Assembly: GCA_036556965.1 (NCBI GenBank)
Contig: DATBIO010000289.1
Span: 1-64,000, forward strand
Source of the DNA: DATBIO01 sp036556965
Lineage (GTDB): Bacteria; Acidobacteriota; Vicinamibacteria; Fen-336
Direction of reading: 5' to 3'
Length of the DNA stretch: 64,000 bases
A program made the position numbers and the translations under genes. Below the pieces are notes generated by a model that ran no database searches, had not been told where the DNA came from, and was given only the letters and a program-made list of their open reading frames with translations. How positions within the stretch are numbered: the first letter of the stretch is position 1; each line of letters opens with the position of its first letter. Below are positions 1 to 9,202 of the stretch, piece by piece.

Positions 1-141
1 GGCCTCTCCTGGCAGATCACCCCGCGCGTGCTCATCGAGGCGCTCGCGGCTGGTGGCGGTGAAGCAAAGCGTGCCTTCGAGGCCATGATGCCGATGAAGA
101 AGATCGACGTGGCCACCATCGAGGCAGCGCGGCGGGGCTGA
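1..141 (+). CDS. VOC/PhnB-like protein, C-terminal end
   Basis: The reading frame open from base 1 ends at a TGA at 139-141 and encodes the last 46 residues of a protein whose start lies outside the window. The tail reads GLSWQITPRVL, then an alanine-rich helix and MMPMKKIDVATIEAA. This pattern is typical of the C-terminus of PhnB/3-demethylubiquinone-methyltransferase-like proteins of the vicinal oxygen chelate fold (glyoxalase/bleomycin-resistance superfamily). The substrate cannot be inferred from this fragment, and most members are uncharacterised. The family call rests on motif recognition only. Confidence 0.65.
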   Translation, partial: GLSWQITPRVLIEALAAGGGEAKRAFEAMMPMKKIDVATIEAARRG

Positions 142-214
142 CGTGGACACGGCGGGTTGCCGCATTTGAGCGGCCTGGAGACCCACCCGGGCCCCTGGCC
201 CGCGTCGGACGAGT

Positions 215-288
215 TGGCTGGGAGGCAGGGATTCGAACCCCGATACCATGGTCCAGAGCCATGTGTCCTACCGTTGGACGACCTCCCA
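215..288 (-). tRNA. tRNA-Gln (anticodon CUG)
   Basis: The minus strand folds as a complete tRNA. The acceptor stem is TGGGAGG paired with CCTCCCA, followed by discriminator G and an encoded CCA (215-217). The T loop region contains GGTTCGAATCC. The anticodon stem CATGG/CCATG encloses loop CTCTGGA, giving anticodon CUG (complement at 254-256), which reads CAG glutamine codons. CAG should be the main Gln codon in this GC-rich genome. The gene stands alone between the VOC gene and the kinase gene. Confidence 0.95.
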
Positions 289-342
289 GCAGGCAGGAAC
301 CATCAAGTCTAGCGGCGCCCGCGGCGGGCGGTCAAACGCGGA

Positions 343-2505
343 CTACTTGTGGGCGATGGACTCGATGAGCCAGACCTCGCCCGCGCGCTTGAGCCTGAAG
401 ACGGTGGGGATGGGCCGGATCTTGCCCGCGGGCTTGGGCTTGGGCTCGTACTTGACCAGGGCCGTGGCCGTGGCCGTGGAGCCGGAGACCGTGATCGACT
501 GCACCTGCATCTTCACCGCGTAGGCGGTGACGGAGGCGAAGGCCGCCTTCATCTGCGCGTGGTCCACCCCCGGCTGCACCGCGCGCAGCGCGTCCGCGTT
601 GAGGCTCTCGAAGGCCTGCCGGTACTCGTCGAGGACGCCGCGGATGGCCTGGCGCGCGGCGGCCTCGGACTGCACGGGGACGGGCGGCGCCGTCACCGGC
701 GGCCGCGGCACCGTGGCGGGAGGCGCCGTGATGGGCGGGGCGGTCACGGGCGGCGTGGTGACGGGAGGCGCCCGGCGCTCGCGCGCGGCAGCCTCGCGCA
801 CCACCGCGTTGACGCGCAGGCTCAGCGCACCCACCTCGGGATGGCGCGGGTCCGCCGCTACCAGGCGGGCCAGCGCCGCCTCCGCGCGGTCGGCGTCGCG
901 CGCCTCGAGCGCGCCGCGCAGGGCGGTCGCCTCCACCTCGCCGCGCCGGATGCCGTTCTGGGCCTCTGCGATCACGGAGAGGGCGGCGGCGTTGCCGGGG
1001 TCCGCCGCGGCGACCGCCTGCGCGCGGCGAACGGCCGCGCGGTAGTCGCGCGCGTCGAGGAGGCGCCGCGCCTCCGCCAGGGTGGGCCCGTGGTCCGCGG
1101 CCGGGGGCACGGTGGTCGGCGGGCCCGTGATGGGCGGCGCGGTGATGACGGGCGTCTCCGGCGCGAGGGAGACGGACGTCGTCTGTTCCGTCCCGTCGTC
1201 GAGGACGCGGTAGGCGACCACGCCCACGGCGGCCAGGGCGGCCACGGCCGCGCCGGCCACGAGCAGCGTTCGCGGCGCCACCGCCTGCGCCGCAGGCCGC
1301 GGCGCGAGGGAAGGGGGCTCGGGAGGCGGCGGCGCCGCGGGCCGGACCGTCTCTCCCGGGCGCAGCGTGGCCACGGGCTCCGGGCGCACGGTGGGGGCCG
1401 GCGGCGGCGGGGTGGAGAACGCGCGCTCGGCGCGCACCGTGGCCGCCGCCTGTGGGCGCGCGGACGCCGGCGGCTCGTGTCGCACCGTGACCACGGGGGC
1501 GGCGAGGGTCTCCGGGGCGGGGAGCAGGGGGGCGACCGGCGCCGCCGCCGCGCGCGCAAAGCCGGGCACGGGTCCGCTCGGCAGCGGCGCGGACGACCCT
1601 GGGGGCGGATGGGGAGGCCCCGACGGCATCGGCGGGTGTGAACCCGACGCAAACGGCGGGGGCGCCGGCAGCGTCACGCTGCCCAGCGCCGCGCGCACCT
1701 CGCGCAGGGCCGCGCGCACGGCCCCCGCGTCGGGGAAGCGGTCGGTGCGGGCCTTGGCCAGCGCCCTTGCCACCAGGGCGTAGAGGGGGGCGGGCAGGCC
1801 CGGGGCCAGGCCCTCCAGGGGCGCGGGGTCGTCCTGCACCACCTTGAACAGCACGGCGTGCAGGGCGTTGGCCTCGAAGGCCTTCTGGTAGGCGAGCACC
1901 TCGTAGAAGACGGCGCCGAGGGCGAACACGTCGGTCTCGGGCGTGGCCTTCTCGCCCCTCACCTGCTCCGGGGCCATGTAGTTGGGCGTGCCCATGACCA
2001 TGCCCGCCCGCGTCATCTCGGAGGCGGCCAGGCGCGCCAGGCCGAAGTCCATGATCTTGACCTGGCCCCCGTGCAGCACGTGGATGTTGGCGGGCTTGAG
2101 GTCGCGGTGGACGATGCCCTTGGCGTGGGCGAAGGCCAGCCCGTCCGCGATCTGCTCCATGAGCGAGAGCCGATCGCCCAGGGTCAGGGGAGCGCGGGAG
2201 ACGATCAGCTCCTTGAGGTCGTTGCCCTCCAGCAGCTCCATGGCCATGTAGGCCTGGCCCTGCTCCTCGCCGAAGTCGTGGACGGTGACGATGTTGGGGT
2301 GGTTGAGCCGGGCGGCGGACTGCGCCTCGCGGTGGAAGCGCTGGCGCAGCTCCTCGTCGGCGCCGATGGCCGCCGACATGGTCTTGATGGCGACCTCGCG
2401 CCCCAGCACGGGGTCGTGGGCGCGGAACACCTCGCCCATGGCCCCCTGGCCGATTCGGGCGACGACCTCGTACTTGCCGAGGCGCCGCACCGGCGCGTCC
2501 GCCAT
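343..2505 (-). CDS. Membrane-anchored Ser/Thr protein kinase
   Basis: The 720-residue protein starts at ATG 2505. Residues about 10-270 form a Hanks-type kinase domain with glycine loop GQGAMGEV (19-26), ATP-binding Lys41 in VAIK, catalytic HRDLKPAN (133-140), DFG (153-155) and an APE motif (178-180), so it should be catalytically competent. A long proline/alanine-rich linker follows, then one transmembrane helix near residue 415. The extracytoplasmic part has alanine-rich, TPR-like helices, a Thr-Pro-Pro repeat stretch and a C-terminal domain of about 100 residues resembling the NTF2/SnoaL fold. The architecture suggests a kinase sensing an envelope signal. It begins 16 bases after the stop of the upstream outer-membrane gene, so the two are probably co-transcribed. 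Confidence 0.93.
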   Translation of the reverse strand: MADAPVRRLGKYEVVARIGQGAMGEVFRAHDPVLGREVAIKTMSAAIGADEELRQRFHREAQSAARLNHPNIVTVHDFGEEQGQAYMAMELLEGNDLKELIVSRAPLTLGDRLSLMEQIADGLAFAHAKGIVHRDLKPANIHVLHGGQVKIMDFGLARLAASEMTRAGMVMGTPNYMAPEQVRGEKATPETDVFALGAVFYEVLAYQKAFEANALHAVLFKVVQDDPAPLEGLAPGLPAPLYALVARALAKARTDRFPDAGAVRAALREVRAALGSVTLPAPPPFASGSHPPMPSGPPHPPPGSSAPLPSGPVPGFARAAAAPVAPLLPAPETLAAPVVTVRHEPPASARPQAAATVRAERAFSTPPPPAPTVRPEPVATLRPGETVRPAAPPPPEPPSLAPRPAAQAVAPRTLLVAGAAVAALAAVGVVAYRVLDDGTEQTTSVSLAPETPVITAPPITGPPTTVPPAADHGPTLAEARRLLDARDYRAAVRRAQAVAAADPGNAAALSVIAEAQNGIRRGEVEATALRGALEARDADRAEAALARLVAADPRHPEVGALSLRVNAVVREAAARERRAPPVTTPPVTAPPITAPPATVPRPPVTAPPVPVQSEAAARQAIRGVLDEYRQAFESLNADALRAVQPGVDHAQMKAAFASVTAYAVKMQVQSITVSGSTATATALVKYEPKPKPAGKIRPIPTVFRLKRAGEVWLIESIAHK
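676..772 (-). repeat. Degenerate Thr-Ala-Pro-Pro coding repeat
   Basis: Within the extracytoplasmic part of the kinase, the coding sequence repeats units translating as VTTPP, VTAPP, ITAPP, ATVP and PVTAPP. A shorter copy (VITAPPITGPPTTVPP) lies just after the transmembrane segment, around 1090-1155. Such Pro/Thr stretches act as extended spacers in cell-surface proteins; length variation between strains would be expected. Confidence 0.6.
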
Positions 2506-2521
2506 GGATCAGGGTCCCGCG

Positions 2522-4003
2522 CTAGAACGCGTAGTCGATGCCGATCACCGGCGCCACCTTGAAGCTCAGGCCGCTGTCGCTGAGGGGGAAGATCACGTGC
2601 GCGTTGATGAGCAGGGTCTTGGCCACGTTGAGCTTGAAGCCCGCCACCCCGATGAGCAGGTTGACGTCCGAGTTGCGCTCCACGAGGTCCACCGTCTGGC
2701 GCGTGGCCACCAGGGAGGGGCCGCCGTTGACGGCGCGGTACGGGAAGTCCCGCGGGACCAGCTCGAAGCGGTCCACGTCCTGCAGCCAGCGGCCGACGAG
2801 GTCGAAGTCGAGGCTCAGCCGCGGGGAGACGCCGGCCACGAAGCCGACGACGTAGTTGAACTCGTCGGGGACCTCGAGGTTGGGCACGACCACGCCGGGG
2901 TCCTGGCCGCGGAACACCGTGTCGTAGGCGTCGGTCGCCCCCGTGGTGGGGGTGGGCACGTCGTCGCCGAGGGCGAAGGTCCCGAGCGACTCGCTCAGGC
3001 CGCCGCTCGAGAACGTGTAACCGAGGTTCACGTGGGGCGAGAACTTCCCGTAGTCCCCGGAATAGTAGACGGAGGCCTTGAACTGCGTGGCCCCCGTGCC
3101 CAGGAGGTCGTCCTCGTCGCCGGTGGGCAGGCGGAGGTCGAGGCCCAGGGCGAGGCCGCCGCCGGGCTGGGGCCAGAAGTTGTACTTGGCCCGGAACAGG
3201 ATGTCGCCGATACCGCTGGCCGACCCGGACTCCGTGGAGATCCGGTGGTCGGGGTCGCCCCCCACGCCCGCGAAGGTGTGGATGCTGGTGTTGGCGCCGC
3301 TGCCCAGGCGGTCCAGCGTCGACTCCATGGTGGCGTCGAGCTCCACGCTCACGATGGGGATGGCCACCGAGACGTCGAGCTGGTTGGTGAGCCCGTAGTT
3401 GGCGAAGAAGGACACCGTCTGCGTGCGCGCCTCCAGGAAGAGCGTGGTCGCCACGAGGTCGCTCTCGAAGGACGGGTTGGCGTCCACCGTCGGCACGGGG
3501 GCGGTGGGCGGGGTCCCGTCCGGCGTCTGCCCCGGGCAGCACTCGTTGTGCCGCAGCTGGAACAGGATGTCGCCGTCGTCGAGGTCCAGCCCCTGGAAGC
3601 TGTCGAACTCCACGCGCTGGTAGTTCACTCCCGCGCTGAAGCGGTTCTTGCCGATGGTCAACGCGCGCTCCGCGAACGCGGGCCCGAAGTTGCCCGAGCT
3701 GCGCCGGGGGAAGAACCCGGGAGGCTCCAGGGTGTAGGTGAAGCCGCCCGAGGAGGAGCCGGTGGGGAAGGTCGAGAGCTCCGACACGATGGCGCCGTTG
3801 AGGGCGTAGGGCGCCACGAGCTGGGCCGCGGACGGGAGGAAGTGGGCCTCGTGCGGGTTCCCCGCCACGTTGCCCACCGTGGAGGGCATGGTCACCGCCT
3901 CCGAGAGGAGGCGTGGCAGCAGCTCGGCCAGCGTTTGCGCCCCGCTCTCCGCGGCGAGCCCGGAGAGGACGACCCCGAGGACGAGGCTGTATCGAAGCGA
4001 CAT
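2522..4003 (-). CDS. Outer-membrane beta-barrel-like protein
   Basis: The 493-residue product begins at ATG 4003 with a GGAGG ribosome site about 8 bases upstream. Residues 1-22 form a signal peptide ending near ESGAQT. The mature part alternates polar and hydrophobic residues in short strands, contains ALGLDLRLPTGDEDDLLGTG, and ends with an aromatic residue (IGIDYAF), a hallmark of outer-membrane barrels. The pattern resembles the MetA-pathway/phenol-degradation-type transporter family (Phenol_MetA_deg) found in Gram-negative bacteria; the substrate is unknown. It is the first gene of a pair with the downstream kinase. Confidence 0.75.
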   Translation of the reverse strand: MSLRYSLVLGVVLSGLAAESGAQTLAELLPRLLSEAVTMPSTVGNVAGNPHEAHFLPSAAQLVAPYALNGAIVSELSTFPTGSSSGGFTYTLEPPGFFPRRSSGNFGPAFAERALTIGKNRFSAGVNYQRVEFDSFQGLDLDDGDILFQLRHNECCPGQTPDGTPPTAPVPTVDANPSFESDLVATTLFLEARTQTVSFFANYGLTNQLDVSVAIPIVSVELDATMESTLDRLGSGANTSIHTFAGVGGDPDHRISTESGSASGIGDILFRAKYNFWPQPGGGLALGLDLRLPTGDEDDLLGTGATQFKASVYYSGDYGKFSPHVNLGYTFSSGGLSESLGTFALGDDVPTPTTGATDAYDTVFRGQDPGVVVPNLEVPDEFNYVVGFVAGVSPRLSLDFDLVGRWLQDVDRFELVPRDFPYRAVNGGPSLVATRQTVDLVERNSDVNLLIGVAGFKLNVAKTLLINAHVIFPLSDSGLSFKVAPVIGIDYAF

Positions 4004-4079
4004 GCGCGTGCCTCCGGTCGGTTGATGCGGTGGCCCGACGGCCGTTGCGTGGCACTCTAACAGAGGCCCCGCCGTGCTG

Positions 4080-6656
4080 TCATGGCACGGGCGGCGCCGC
4101 GGCCGACGTGTAGAGGGCGTTGAGGAAGGGAATGTAGGTCGACCAGCTCTGGCCGCGGTACTGCGGACGGAACCCGAACAGCACCACGCGGCCCTTGCCC
4201 AGCGGCACCTCGGCCAGGGCCGTCTTCCCGTGCAGGGCGGCCCCCCCGGACAGCCACCCGGAGAGGAGCAGGTCGGCCTCCGGGTACCAGGCCACCGACC
4301 GGCCTCCGCGCAGCGAGAAGGCGGGCGAGGCCTCGAACCACACGGGGACGCTCTCGGGCAGACCGTGGCTCAGCGGGCTCTCCGGGTCGAAGCGTGCCTG
4401 CAGCAGCGATCCCGGGCAGTCCACCTCGTCCGTTCCGTCCGCGCGGCCCTCTCCCTGGGCGAGCACGTTGCTCACGGGCAGGGCCAGCTCCTCGATGGCG
4501 AAGTCGGAGGCGGAGTCCAGGGCCACCAGCGTGCCTCCCTCCTCCACGAAGGCCTTGAGCGCGCGCGCCCCCTCCCGCCCCAGGCCGCCCGTGTACTCCG
4601 GAGGCAGCGAGCCCGCGGGGTGGCCGGTCAGGATCTGCTCCGCGCGCTGGTCGGGGAGCACGATGGCGTCGAAGCGGTCGCGCAGCCGGCCCGCCCGCAC
4701 GTCGGCGTCGTGCAGGGTCGTGTAGGGGACCTCCATCTGCTTCTCGAAGAGGAAGCGCGTCCAGCCCTCGTCCATGGAGGCCAGCCAGGATTGATAAAGC
4801 CCCACGCGCGGGGGCTTCAGCAGGAGGGTGCGCGGCTCCCCGCGCAGGAGGCCCACCTGGAGGCCGAGGTCCCGGGCCAGGGGCTCCACCTGCCGGCGGG
4901 CGGAGAAAGGGGCCAGGAGCGTGCCCGCCGGGTACCGGCGCCGGCCCTCCACGTGCTCGGCCAGCAGCCAGCGCATGGGGACGCCCGCCCGCTGCAGGCG
5001 GCCCAGGGCGACGAGGTCGCCCGTCCGGTGTCCGAGGGCAAGGTAGCGGCCGCGTCCGCGCTCCACCGTGCCCGGGGGCACGCTCACCACGGCCACCGGC
5101 TCCAGCGCCGCCTCGAAGGGCGCGTCCACCGTCACCGTCTCCACCCCCATCAGGAGGGGCAGGGTGTGCGCGGTCACGTCGTAGGGACGCTGCACGGGTC
5201 CGCCCGCGAAGGGGCGGAGCGTGGGATAGCGCTGCCGCTCGAGCACCGTCTTGGCGAAGGAGCTGAAGGGCTGGGCCATGAGCACCACGTGGCTGCCCGC
5301 GGGGAACCGGCGCCCCGCGGCCTCGAACGGCTTGCGCGCGCGGTGCACCTCCACTCCTCCCGTGCGCAGCACGCGCAGGAGGCTCGCCGCGGCGTGGGGG
5401 TCGGCGGGAGCCGCGGGGAAGACGAAGGCGAAGGGCTGGGTCCGCTGCGCGGCGCGGCGGCTCACGTCGTAGGCCGTGCGCAGCCAGTAGGCCCGGTTGC
5501 CGGCGGCGTGCTCGAGGAGGGCCCGCGTGGCGGAGCGCTGGTAGGCGATCACGTCGCGTAGCCGCCAGGTGCCCCCCGACCAGGGCAGGGGCAGGCGCGC
5601 GGAGCGCAGGCGGGGATCGAAGCCCTCCTCGCGCCGCAGGTCGCCGAAGGGCACCTCCAGGGGCGTGGCCATGCGCGCGGAGGCGGACTCGCTCAGCACG
5701 CGCACCCCGCCGTGCGTGTGCGGGTACGCGCGCGCGGGCGCCCAGGCGTCGAAGAGGGCGCCCGTCACCACGCCCCCCTTGCCCTCGCCGGTCAGGCGGG
5801 CGGCGATGTGCGCGCCCAGGCCGTTGACGGCGGCGATGAGGGCGGAGTCCACGTTGGGCTCCCACGGGTCCAGGTAGGGCGGCACGAACAGGCGGGCCCC
5901 GCGCGCGCCCATCTGGTGGAGGTCGTGCACCACCTGCGGCCGCCAGCGGTCGTACACGTGCGCCACCGTGAGGCGGCTCTCCTCCTGCGAGAACATGTAC
6001 CAGTCGCGGTTGTTGTCGTGGCCGACGTACTTCTGGTAGAGGAAGGGCAGCCGGCACCCCGCTTCGTCCCCGCAGCCGGATCCCTCGTAGGGCGTGCCCA
6101 GCACCCGGCGGTACCACTCCGTGACCTTCTGCGTCCCGTCCGGGTTGTGGGAGGGCAGGAGGACGACCACCACCTCCTCCAGGAGGGAGCGCACCGCGGG
6201 ATCGTCGCCAGCGGCCAGCTCGTAGGCGGTGAGCATCGCGGTGTGGGGCGCCCCCACTTCCGTGGAGTGGATGCCGTGGTGCAGGGCCACCACCACCTTT
6301 CCTCGGGCGATCACGCGCTCCGCCTCCTCGGGGGGAAGGGTGCGCGGATCGAACAGCCGCAGGTTGTCCTGGCGGATCGCCTCCAGGCGCGCCATGTTGG
6401 CCTCGGAGCTGATCACCGCGACCAGGAAGGGCAGGCCCTCCGTGGTCTTGCCCACCTCCTCCACGCTCACTCGCGGCGAGGCGGCATCGAGCCGTCGGAA
6501 GTAGCCGGCGATCTGGTGCCAGTCGGCCAGGACGCGGTCCTCGCCCGGCTCGAAGCCGAGGACGGAGGCGGGGCTGGGGACCTCGGCCGCGGCGGGCGCG
6601 CCGAGGGCGAGGAGCAGGAGCAGGAGGAGCGCGATCACGGGGCCAGCAGACCACAC
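4080..6656 (-). CDS. M14-family zinc carboxypeptidase-like protein
   Basis: This is a secreted metallopeptidase of about 858 residues. A very hydrophobic signal segment ([18 protein letters not shown]) precedes the M14 domain. The zinc-ligand motif HSTE lies in [13 protein letters not shown]; further motifs are [15 protein letters not shown] and VVHDLHQMG, all typical of a large bacterial M14 subfamily that also carries a C-terminal glutamine-amidotransferase-like domain ([17 protein letters not shown]). The frame is open to an ATG at 6791, but that would put about 45 residues of low-quality sequence before the signal peptide. GTG 6656 (or 6638) is preferred, with moderate confidence. It probably trims peptides in the periplasm. 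It is divergent from mscL. Confidence 0.85.
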   Translation of the reverse strand: MWSAGPVIALLLLLLLALGAPAAAEVPSPASVLGFEPGEDRVLADWHQIAGYFRRLDAASPRVSVEEVGKTTEGLPFLVAVISSEANMARLEAIRQDNLRLFDPRTLPPEEAERVIARGKVVVALHHGIHSTEVGAPHTAMLTAYELAAGDDPAVRSLLEEVVVVLLPSHNPDGTQKVTEWYRRVLGTPYEGSGCGDEAGCRLPFLYQKYVGHDNNRDWYMFSQEESRLTVAHVYDRWRPQVVHDLHQMGARGARLFVPPYLDPWEPNVDSALIAAVNGLGAHIAARLTGEGKGGVVTGALFDAWAPARAYPHTHGGVRVLSESASARMATPLEVPFGDLRREEGFDPRLRSARLPLPWSGGTWRLRDVIAYQRSATRALLEHAAGNRAYWLRTAYDVSRRAAQRTQPFAFVFPAAPADPHAAASLLRVLRTGGVEVHRARKPFEAAGRRFPAGSHVVLMAQPFSSFAKTVLERQRYPTLRPFAGGPVQRPYDVTAHTLPLLMGVETVTVDAPFEAALEPVAVVSVPPGTVERGRGRYLALGHRTGDLVALGRLQRAGVPMRWLLAEHVEGRRRYPAGTLLAPFSARRQVEPLARDLGLQVGLLRGEPRTLLLKPPRVGLYQSWLASMDEGWTRFLFEKQMEVPYTTLHDADVRAGRLRDRFDAIVLPDQRAEQILTGHPAGSLPPEYTGGLGREGARALKAFVEEGGTLVALDSASDFAIEELALPVSNVLAQGEGRADGTDEVDCPGSLLQARFDPESPLSHGLPESVPVWFEASPAFSLRGGRSVAWYPEADLLLSGWLSGGAALHGKTALAEVPLGKGRVVLFGFRPQYRGQSWSTYIPFLNALYTSAAAPPVP

Positions 6657-6730
6657 GCCGTCGCGGGGGCGCAAGGCCTCGCGCGCGAATGGAAACGCTC
6701 CGGCCCGGGCCCCACGCCCGCGCGCGCGAC

Positions 6731-6736
6731 TAGAAT
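6731..6736 (+). promoter_or_regulatory. TAGAAT -10 box upstream of mscL
   Basis: TAGAAT lies about 84 bases before the mscL start in the divergent mscL/peptidase spacer. No convincing -35 is visible. The same hexamer occurs before mglA, dinB and a KAS III gene in this window, which supports a real promoter element. mscL would then have a normal leader with a ribosome site. Confidence 0.4.
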
Positions 6737-6819
6737 CCGCCCATCCGTCTCCGACCCCGGTGGGGCCGCCCCGGCGGCCCGCACCGTGCACGGCGCCGTT
6801 TCACGGAAAGGAGCGTCCC

Positions 6820-7260
6820 GTGGGCATGCTCGGCGAGTTCAAGCAGTTCGCGATGCGCGGGAACGTCATCGACCTCGCGGTGGGAGTGGTCATCGGCTCG
6901 GCCTTCGGGCGCATCGTGAGCTCGCTCGTGGACGACATCCTGATGCCCCCCATCGGCCTCCTGCTGGGCGGCATCGACTTCTCCAACTTCTTCATCGACC
7001 TGTCCGGCCGCAGCTTCGCCACCCTGGCCGAGGCGCGCGCGGCGGGCGTCCCCACCCTGCGCTACGGAGTGTTCATCAACGCCCTGATCAGCTTCGTGAT
7101 CGTGGCCTTCGCCGTCTTCCTGGTGGTGAAGCAGATGAACCGCTTCTTCCCCAAGCCCGCGGCGCCGGTGACGCGCGACTGCCCGCAGTGCCTCTCCGTC
7201 ATCCCCGCCCGGGCCCGCCGCTGCGCGCACTGCTGCGTGGAGGTTCCCGCCGCGGCCTGA
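6820..7260 (+). CDS. mscL: Large-conductance mechanosensitive channel MscL with zinc ribbon
   Basis: The product (146 residues) opens an inner-membrane pore under hypo-osmotic stress. The N-terminal helix ([23 protein letters not shown]) is diagnostic of MscL, followed by two transmembrane helices (about 15-45 and 75-105) and the cytoplasmic helix. The start is GTG 6820, chosen because GGAAAGGAG sits 7 bases upstream; ATG 6826 is the alternative. After the usual C-terminus there is a CPQC...CAHCC pair of cysteine motifs, a small zinc-ribbon-like knuckle absent from enterobacterial MscL. It converges with the KAS III gene; the two stop codons lie in one short inverted repeat. Confidence 0.95.
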   Translation: MGMLGEFKQFAMRGNVIDLAVGVVIGSAFGRIVSSLVDDILMPPIGLLLGGIDFSNFFIDLSGRSFATLAEARAAGVPTLRYGVFINALISFVIVAFAVFLVVKQMNRFFPKPAAPVTRDCPQCLSVIPARARRCAHCCVEVPAAA

Positions 7261-7273
7261 GGGCCGGCCTCAG
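7257..7273. terminator. Inverted repeat spanning two convergent stop codons
   Basis: CTGAGG-GCCGG-CCTCAG makes a 6-bp stem with a 5-base loop and contains the stop codons of mscL (plus) and the KAS III gene (minus). There is no T-tract, so it could be a weak bidirectional terminator or only a consequence of facing stop codons. Confidence 0.3.
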
Positions 7274-8331
7274 ACGCGCAGGAGGAGGGCGCCCCAGCCC
7301 AGGCCCGCGCCGAAGGCGACCATGAGGACGAGGTCGCCCGCGCGCAACCGGCCCTGGCGCGCGCACTCGTCCCAGAGGAGGGGGATGGTGGCGGCGGTGG
7401 TGTTGCCGTAACGCTCGATGTTGTGCACGACCTTGTCGTCGGGCAGGCCGAGCGCCTTCGCGCAGTACTCGTTGATGCGCTTGTTGGCCTGGTGCATGAG
7501 GACCAGGGAGAGGTCACCGGGCGCCACCGCGTTGCGGCGGAGGACCTCCTGGGCCACCTCCACCATGCGGGTGGTGGCCATCTTGAAGACGTAGCGCCCG
7601 TCCATGACCGGGATGTGGTCCCCCCGCCGGAACTGCTCGGGGTCCGTGTAGGGGCGGTGCTTGAACCCGGTGCCCGGCACGTAGAGCTTGTCGTAGTCGG
7701 CGCCGTCCGCGTGCAGCTGGCAGTCGAGCACGCCGCGCCCGTCCTCCGTGGCGCGCAGGACCACCGCCGCCCCCGCGTCCCCGAAGAGGACGGTGAGGTG
7801 CCGGAACCGCGTGTTCCAGGCGTACTCCTCCGGGGTGGGGGGCACCTCGCCGCGGCCCATCATGTAGTCCCAGTTGGCCTGCGTCCACGGCATGAAGCCG
7901 GTGTGGATCTCCGCGCCCACGAGGAGGGCGGTCCGCGCCAGCCCCGCCCGCAGGTGCGCGTCCACGAGCTGCATGCCGTAGAGGAACCCCACGCACTGTT
8001 GGCGGATGTCGAAGCACGGCACCTGCCGGAGGCCCAGCTTCGCCTGGAGGAGGCCGCCGTTGCCCGGGAAGAAGTGGTCGGGGGTCATGGTGGCGAAGAC
8101 CACCAGGTCCACTTCCTCCTTCGCCACTCCGCCCATCTCCAGGGCCCGCTGCGCGGCCTCCACGCCCAGGTCGGTGGTGGCCACCCCCCTCTCCACGAAG
8201 CGCCGGCTCTCCACCCCGCTGCGCTCGCGGATCCACGCGTCGGTGGTGTCCATGATGCGCGCCAGCATGTCGTTGGTGACGACGGTGTCGGGGATGGCCG
8301 AGCCGCTCCCCACGATGACCGACCGCGGCAT
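7270..8331 (-). CDS. 3-oxoacyl-ACP synthase III family protein
   Basis: The product (353 residues, ATG 8331 behind a strong AGGAGG site) is a thiolase-fold condensing enzyme of the KAS III group. The Cys-His-Asn triad is visible: Cys113 in IRQQCVGF, His in LMHQANKRI and Asn in RYGNTTAAT. It therefore should condense an acyl-CoA primer with malonyl-ACP or a related extender. It differs from the canonical FabH encoded at 39974-40972 by an extra loop (ANWDYMMGRGEVPPTPEEYAW) and greater length, so it may serve a branched-chain or secondary pathway rather than housekeeping synthesis. It diverges from the GT2 gene. Confidence 0.85.
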   Translation of the reverse strand: MPRSVIVGSGSAIPDTVVTNDMLARIMDTTDAWIRERSGVESRRFVERGVATTDLGVEAAQRALEMGGVAKEEVDLVVFATMTPDHFFPGNGGLLQAKLGLRQVPCFDIRQQCVGFLYGMQLVDAHLRAGLARTALLVGAEIHTGFMPWTQANWDYMMGRGEVPPTPEEYAWNTRFRHLTVLFGDAGAAVVLRATEDGRGVLDCQLHADGADYDKLYVPGTGFKHRPYTDPEQFRRGDHIPVMDGRYVFKMATTRMVEVAQEVLRRNAVAPGDLSLVLMHQANKRINEYCAKALGLPDDKVVHNIERYGNTTAATIPLLWDECARQGRLRAGDLVLMVAFGAGLGWGALLLRV

Positions 8332-8348
8332 CGCTCCTCCTGCTCCGC

Positions 8349-8354
8349 ATTCTA
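8349..8354 (-). promoter_or_regulatory. TAGAAT -10 box of the KAS III gene
   Basis: Read on the minus strand, TAGAAT lies 17 bases before ATG 8331, with AGGAGG between them. The transcript would have a leader of about ten bases. Part of a recurrent TAGAAT motif in this window. Confidence 0.5.
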
Positions 8355-8375
8355 GGCCGCGTCCGCGCTCCAGGG

Positions 8376-8381
8376 TATCCT
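8376..8381 (+). promoter_or_regulatory. TATCCT -10 box, possibly leaderless GT2 transcript
   Basis: TATCCT ends 8 bases before the GTG start of the glycosyltransferase gene, with no ribosome-binding sequence between. A transcription start about 7 bases past the box would place the mRNA 5' end at the start codon. Confidence 0.4.
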
Positions 8382-8389
8382 CCACGCCC

Positions 8390-9088
8390 GTGCCCGCGTC
8401 CATCAGCGTGGTCGTCCCCATGTACAACGAGGAGGAGTACCTCCCGCTCACGGTGGCGGCGGTGCGCGGCGTGCTCGAGGACATGCGTGCGGACTGGGAG
8501 CTGGTCATCGTGGACGACGCCTCCACGGACGGGACGGGGGCGGCGGCCGACGAGGCCGCCCGCGCCGAGCCCCGCGTGCGCGTGCTGCACAACCCCCGGA
8601 ACCTGACCCTGGGGGGCAGCCTGCGCGCGGCCTACGCCCTGGCCAGCAAGGACCTGGTCCTGTACACCGACGCCGACCTGCCCTTCGACTTCCAGGAGGT
8701 GCCGCGGGCGGTGCGGCTCCTCGAGTACCAGCGCGCGGACGTGCTCTCCGCCTATCGCTTCCACCGCACGGCGGAAGGCCCACGCCGGGCCCTCTACACC
8801 TTCGCCTACAACGAGCTCATCCGCGCCCTCTTCGACCTCGGGGTCAAGGACGTCAACTTCTCCTTCAAGCTCTTCCGGCGCGCGCTCCTGCAGCGCATCG
8901 AGCTCAAGAGCAACGGCAGCTTCATCGACGTGGAGTTCCTGGTGCGCGCCAAGAACGCGGGGGCCCACATCATCCAGATCGGGGTCGACTACTTCCCGCG
9001 CACGAGGGGCGTGTCCACCCTCTCCTCCTGGCGCGTGATCGGCAACATCCTCAGGGAGATGCGGCAGCTGCGGGCCGAGCTGAAGTAG
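8390..9088 (+). CDS. Family 2 glycosyltransferase (DPM synthase-like)
   Basis: The product has 232 residues from GTG 8390; the open frame extends upstream only through the antisense of the KAS III gene. The GT-A fold begins SISVVVPMYNEEEYLP, with the nucleotide-binding DDAS near residue 41 and a DxD-type motif in YTDADLPF. This resembles polyprenyl-phosphate sugar transferases of the dolichyl-phosphate mannose synthase group. No transmembrane helices follow, so it is probably a peripheral cytoplasmic enzyme. A PMT-type mannosyltransferase in this window (13333-14661) would need such a lipid-linked sugar donor; the functional link is inference. Confidence 0.85.
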   Translation: MPASISVVVPMYNEEEYLPLTVAAVRGVLEDMRADWELVIVDDASTDGTGAAADEAARAEPRVRVLHNPRNLTLGGSLRAAYALASKDLVLYTDADLPFDFQEVPRAVRLLEYQRADVLSAYRFHRTAEGPRRALYTFAYNELIRALFDLGVKDVNFSFKLFRRALLQRIELKSNGSFIDVEFLVRAKNAGAHIIQIGVDYFPRTRGVSTLSSWRVIGNILREMRQLRAELK

Positions 9089-9129
9089 GCGGCGCCGGCT
9101 CCCTCCCGCGGGATTTCGGGGAGAGGTCG

Positions 9130-9159
9130 TTGCCCGGCAGCCGCCGGGCGTGGTATTCA
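9130..9159 (+). promoter_or_regulatory. Possible sigma70-type promoter of the DUF4388 gene
   Basis: TTGCCC (9130-9135) and TATTCA (9154-9159) are separated by 18 bases. A transcript from here would carry a leader of nearly 100 bases that includes the hairpin at 9203-9233. Confidence 0.35.
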
Positions 9160-9202
9160 AGCCCGCGACGACCCCGTAACGCTCCGGCCGGCCGCCCGCG
9201 CG

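Noticed and set aside
6657..6791. Longer start (ATG 6791) for the M14 peptidase
   Set aside because: It would add about 45 low-quality residues before the signal peptide and run through the divergent mscL promoter area.
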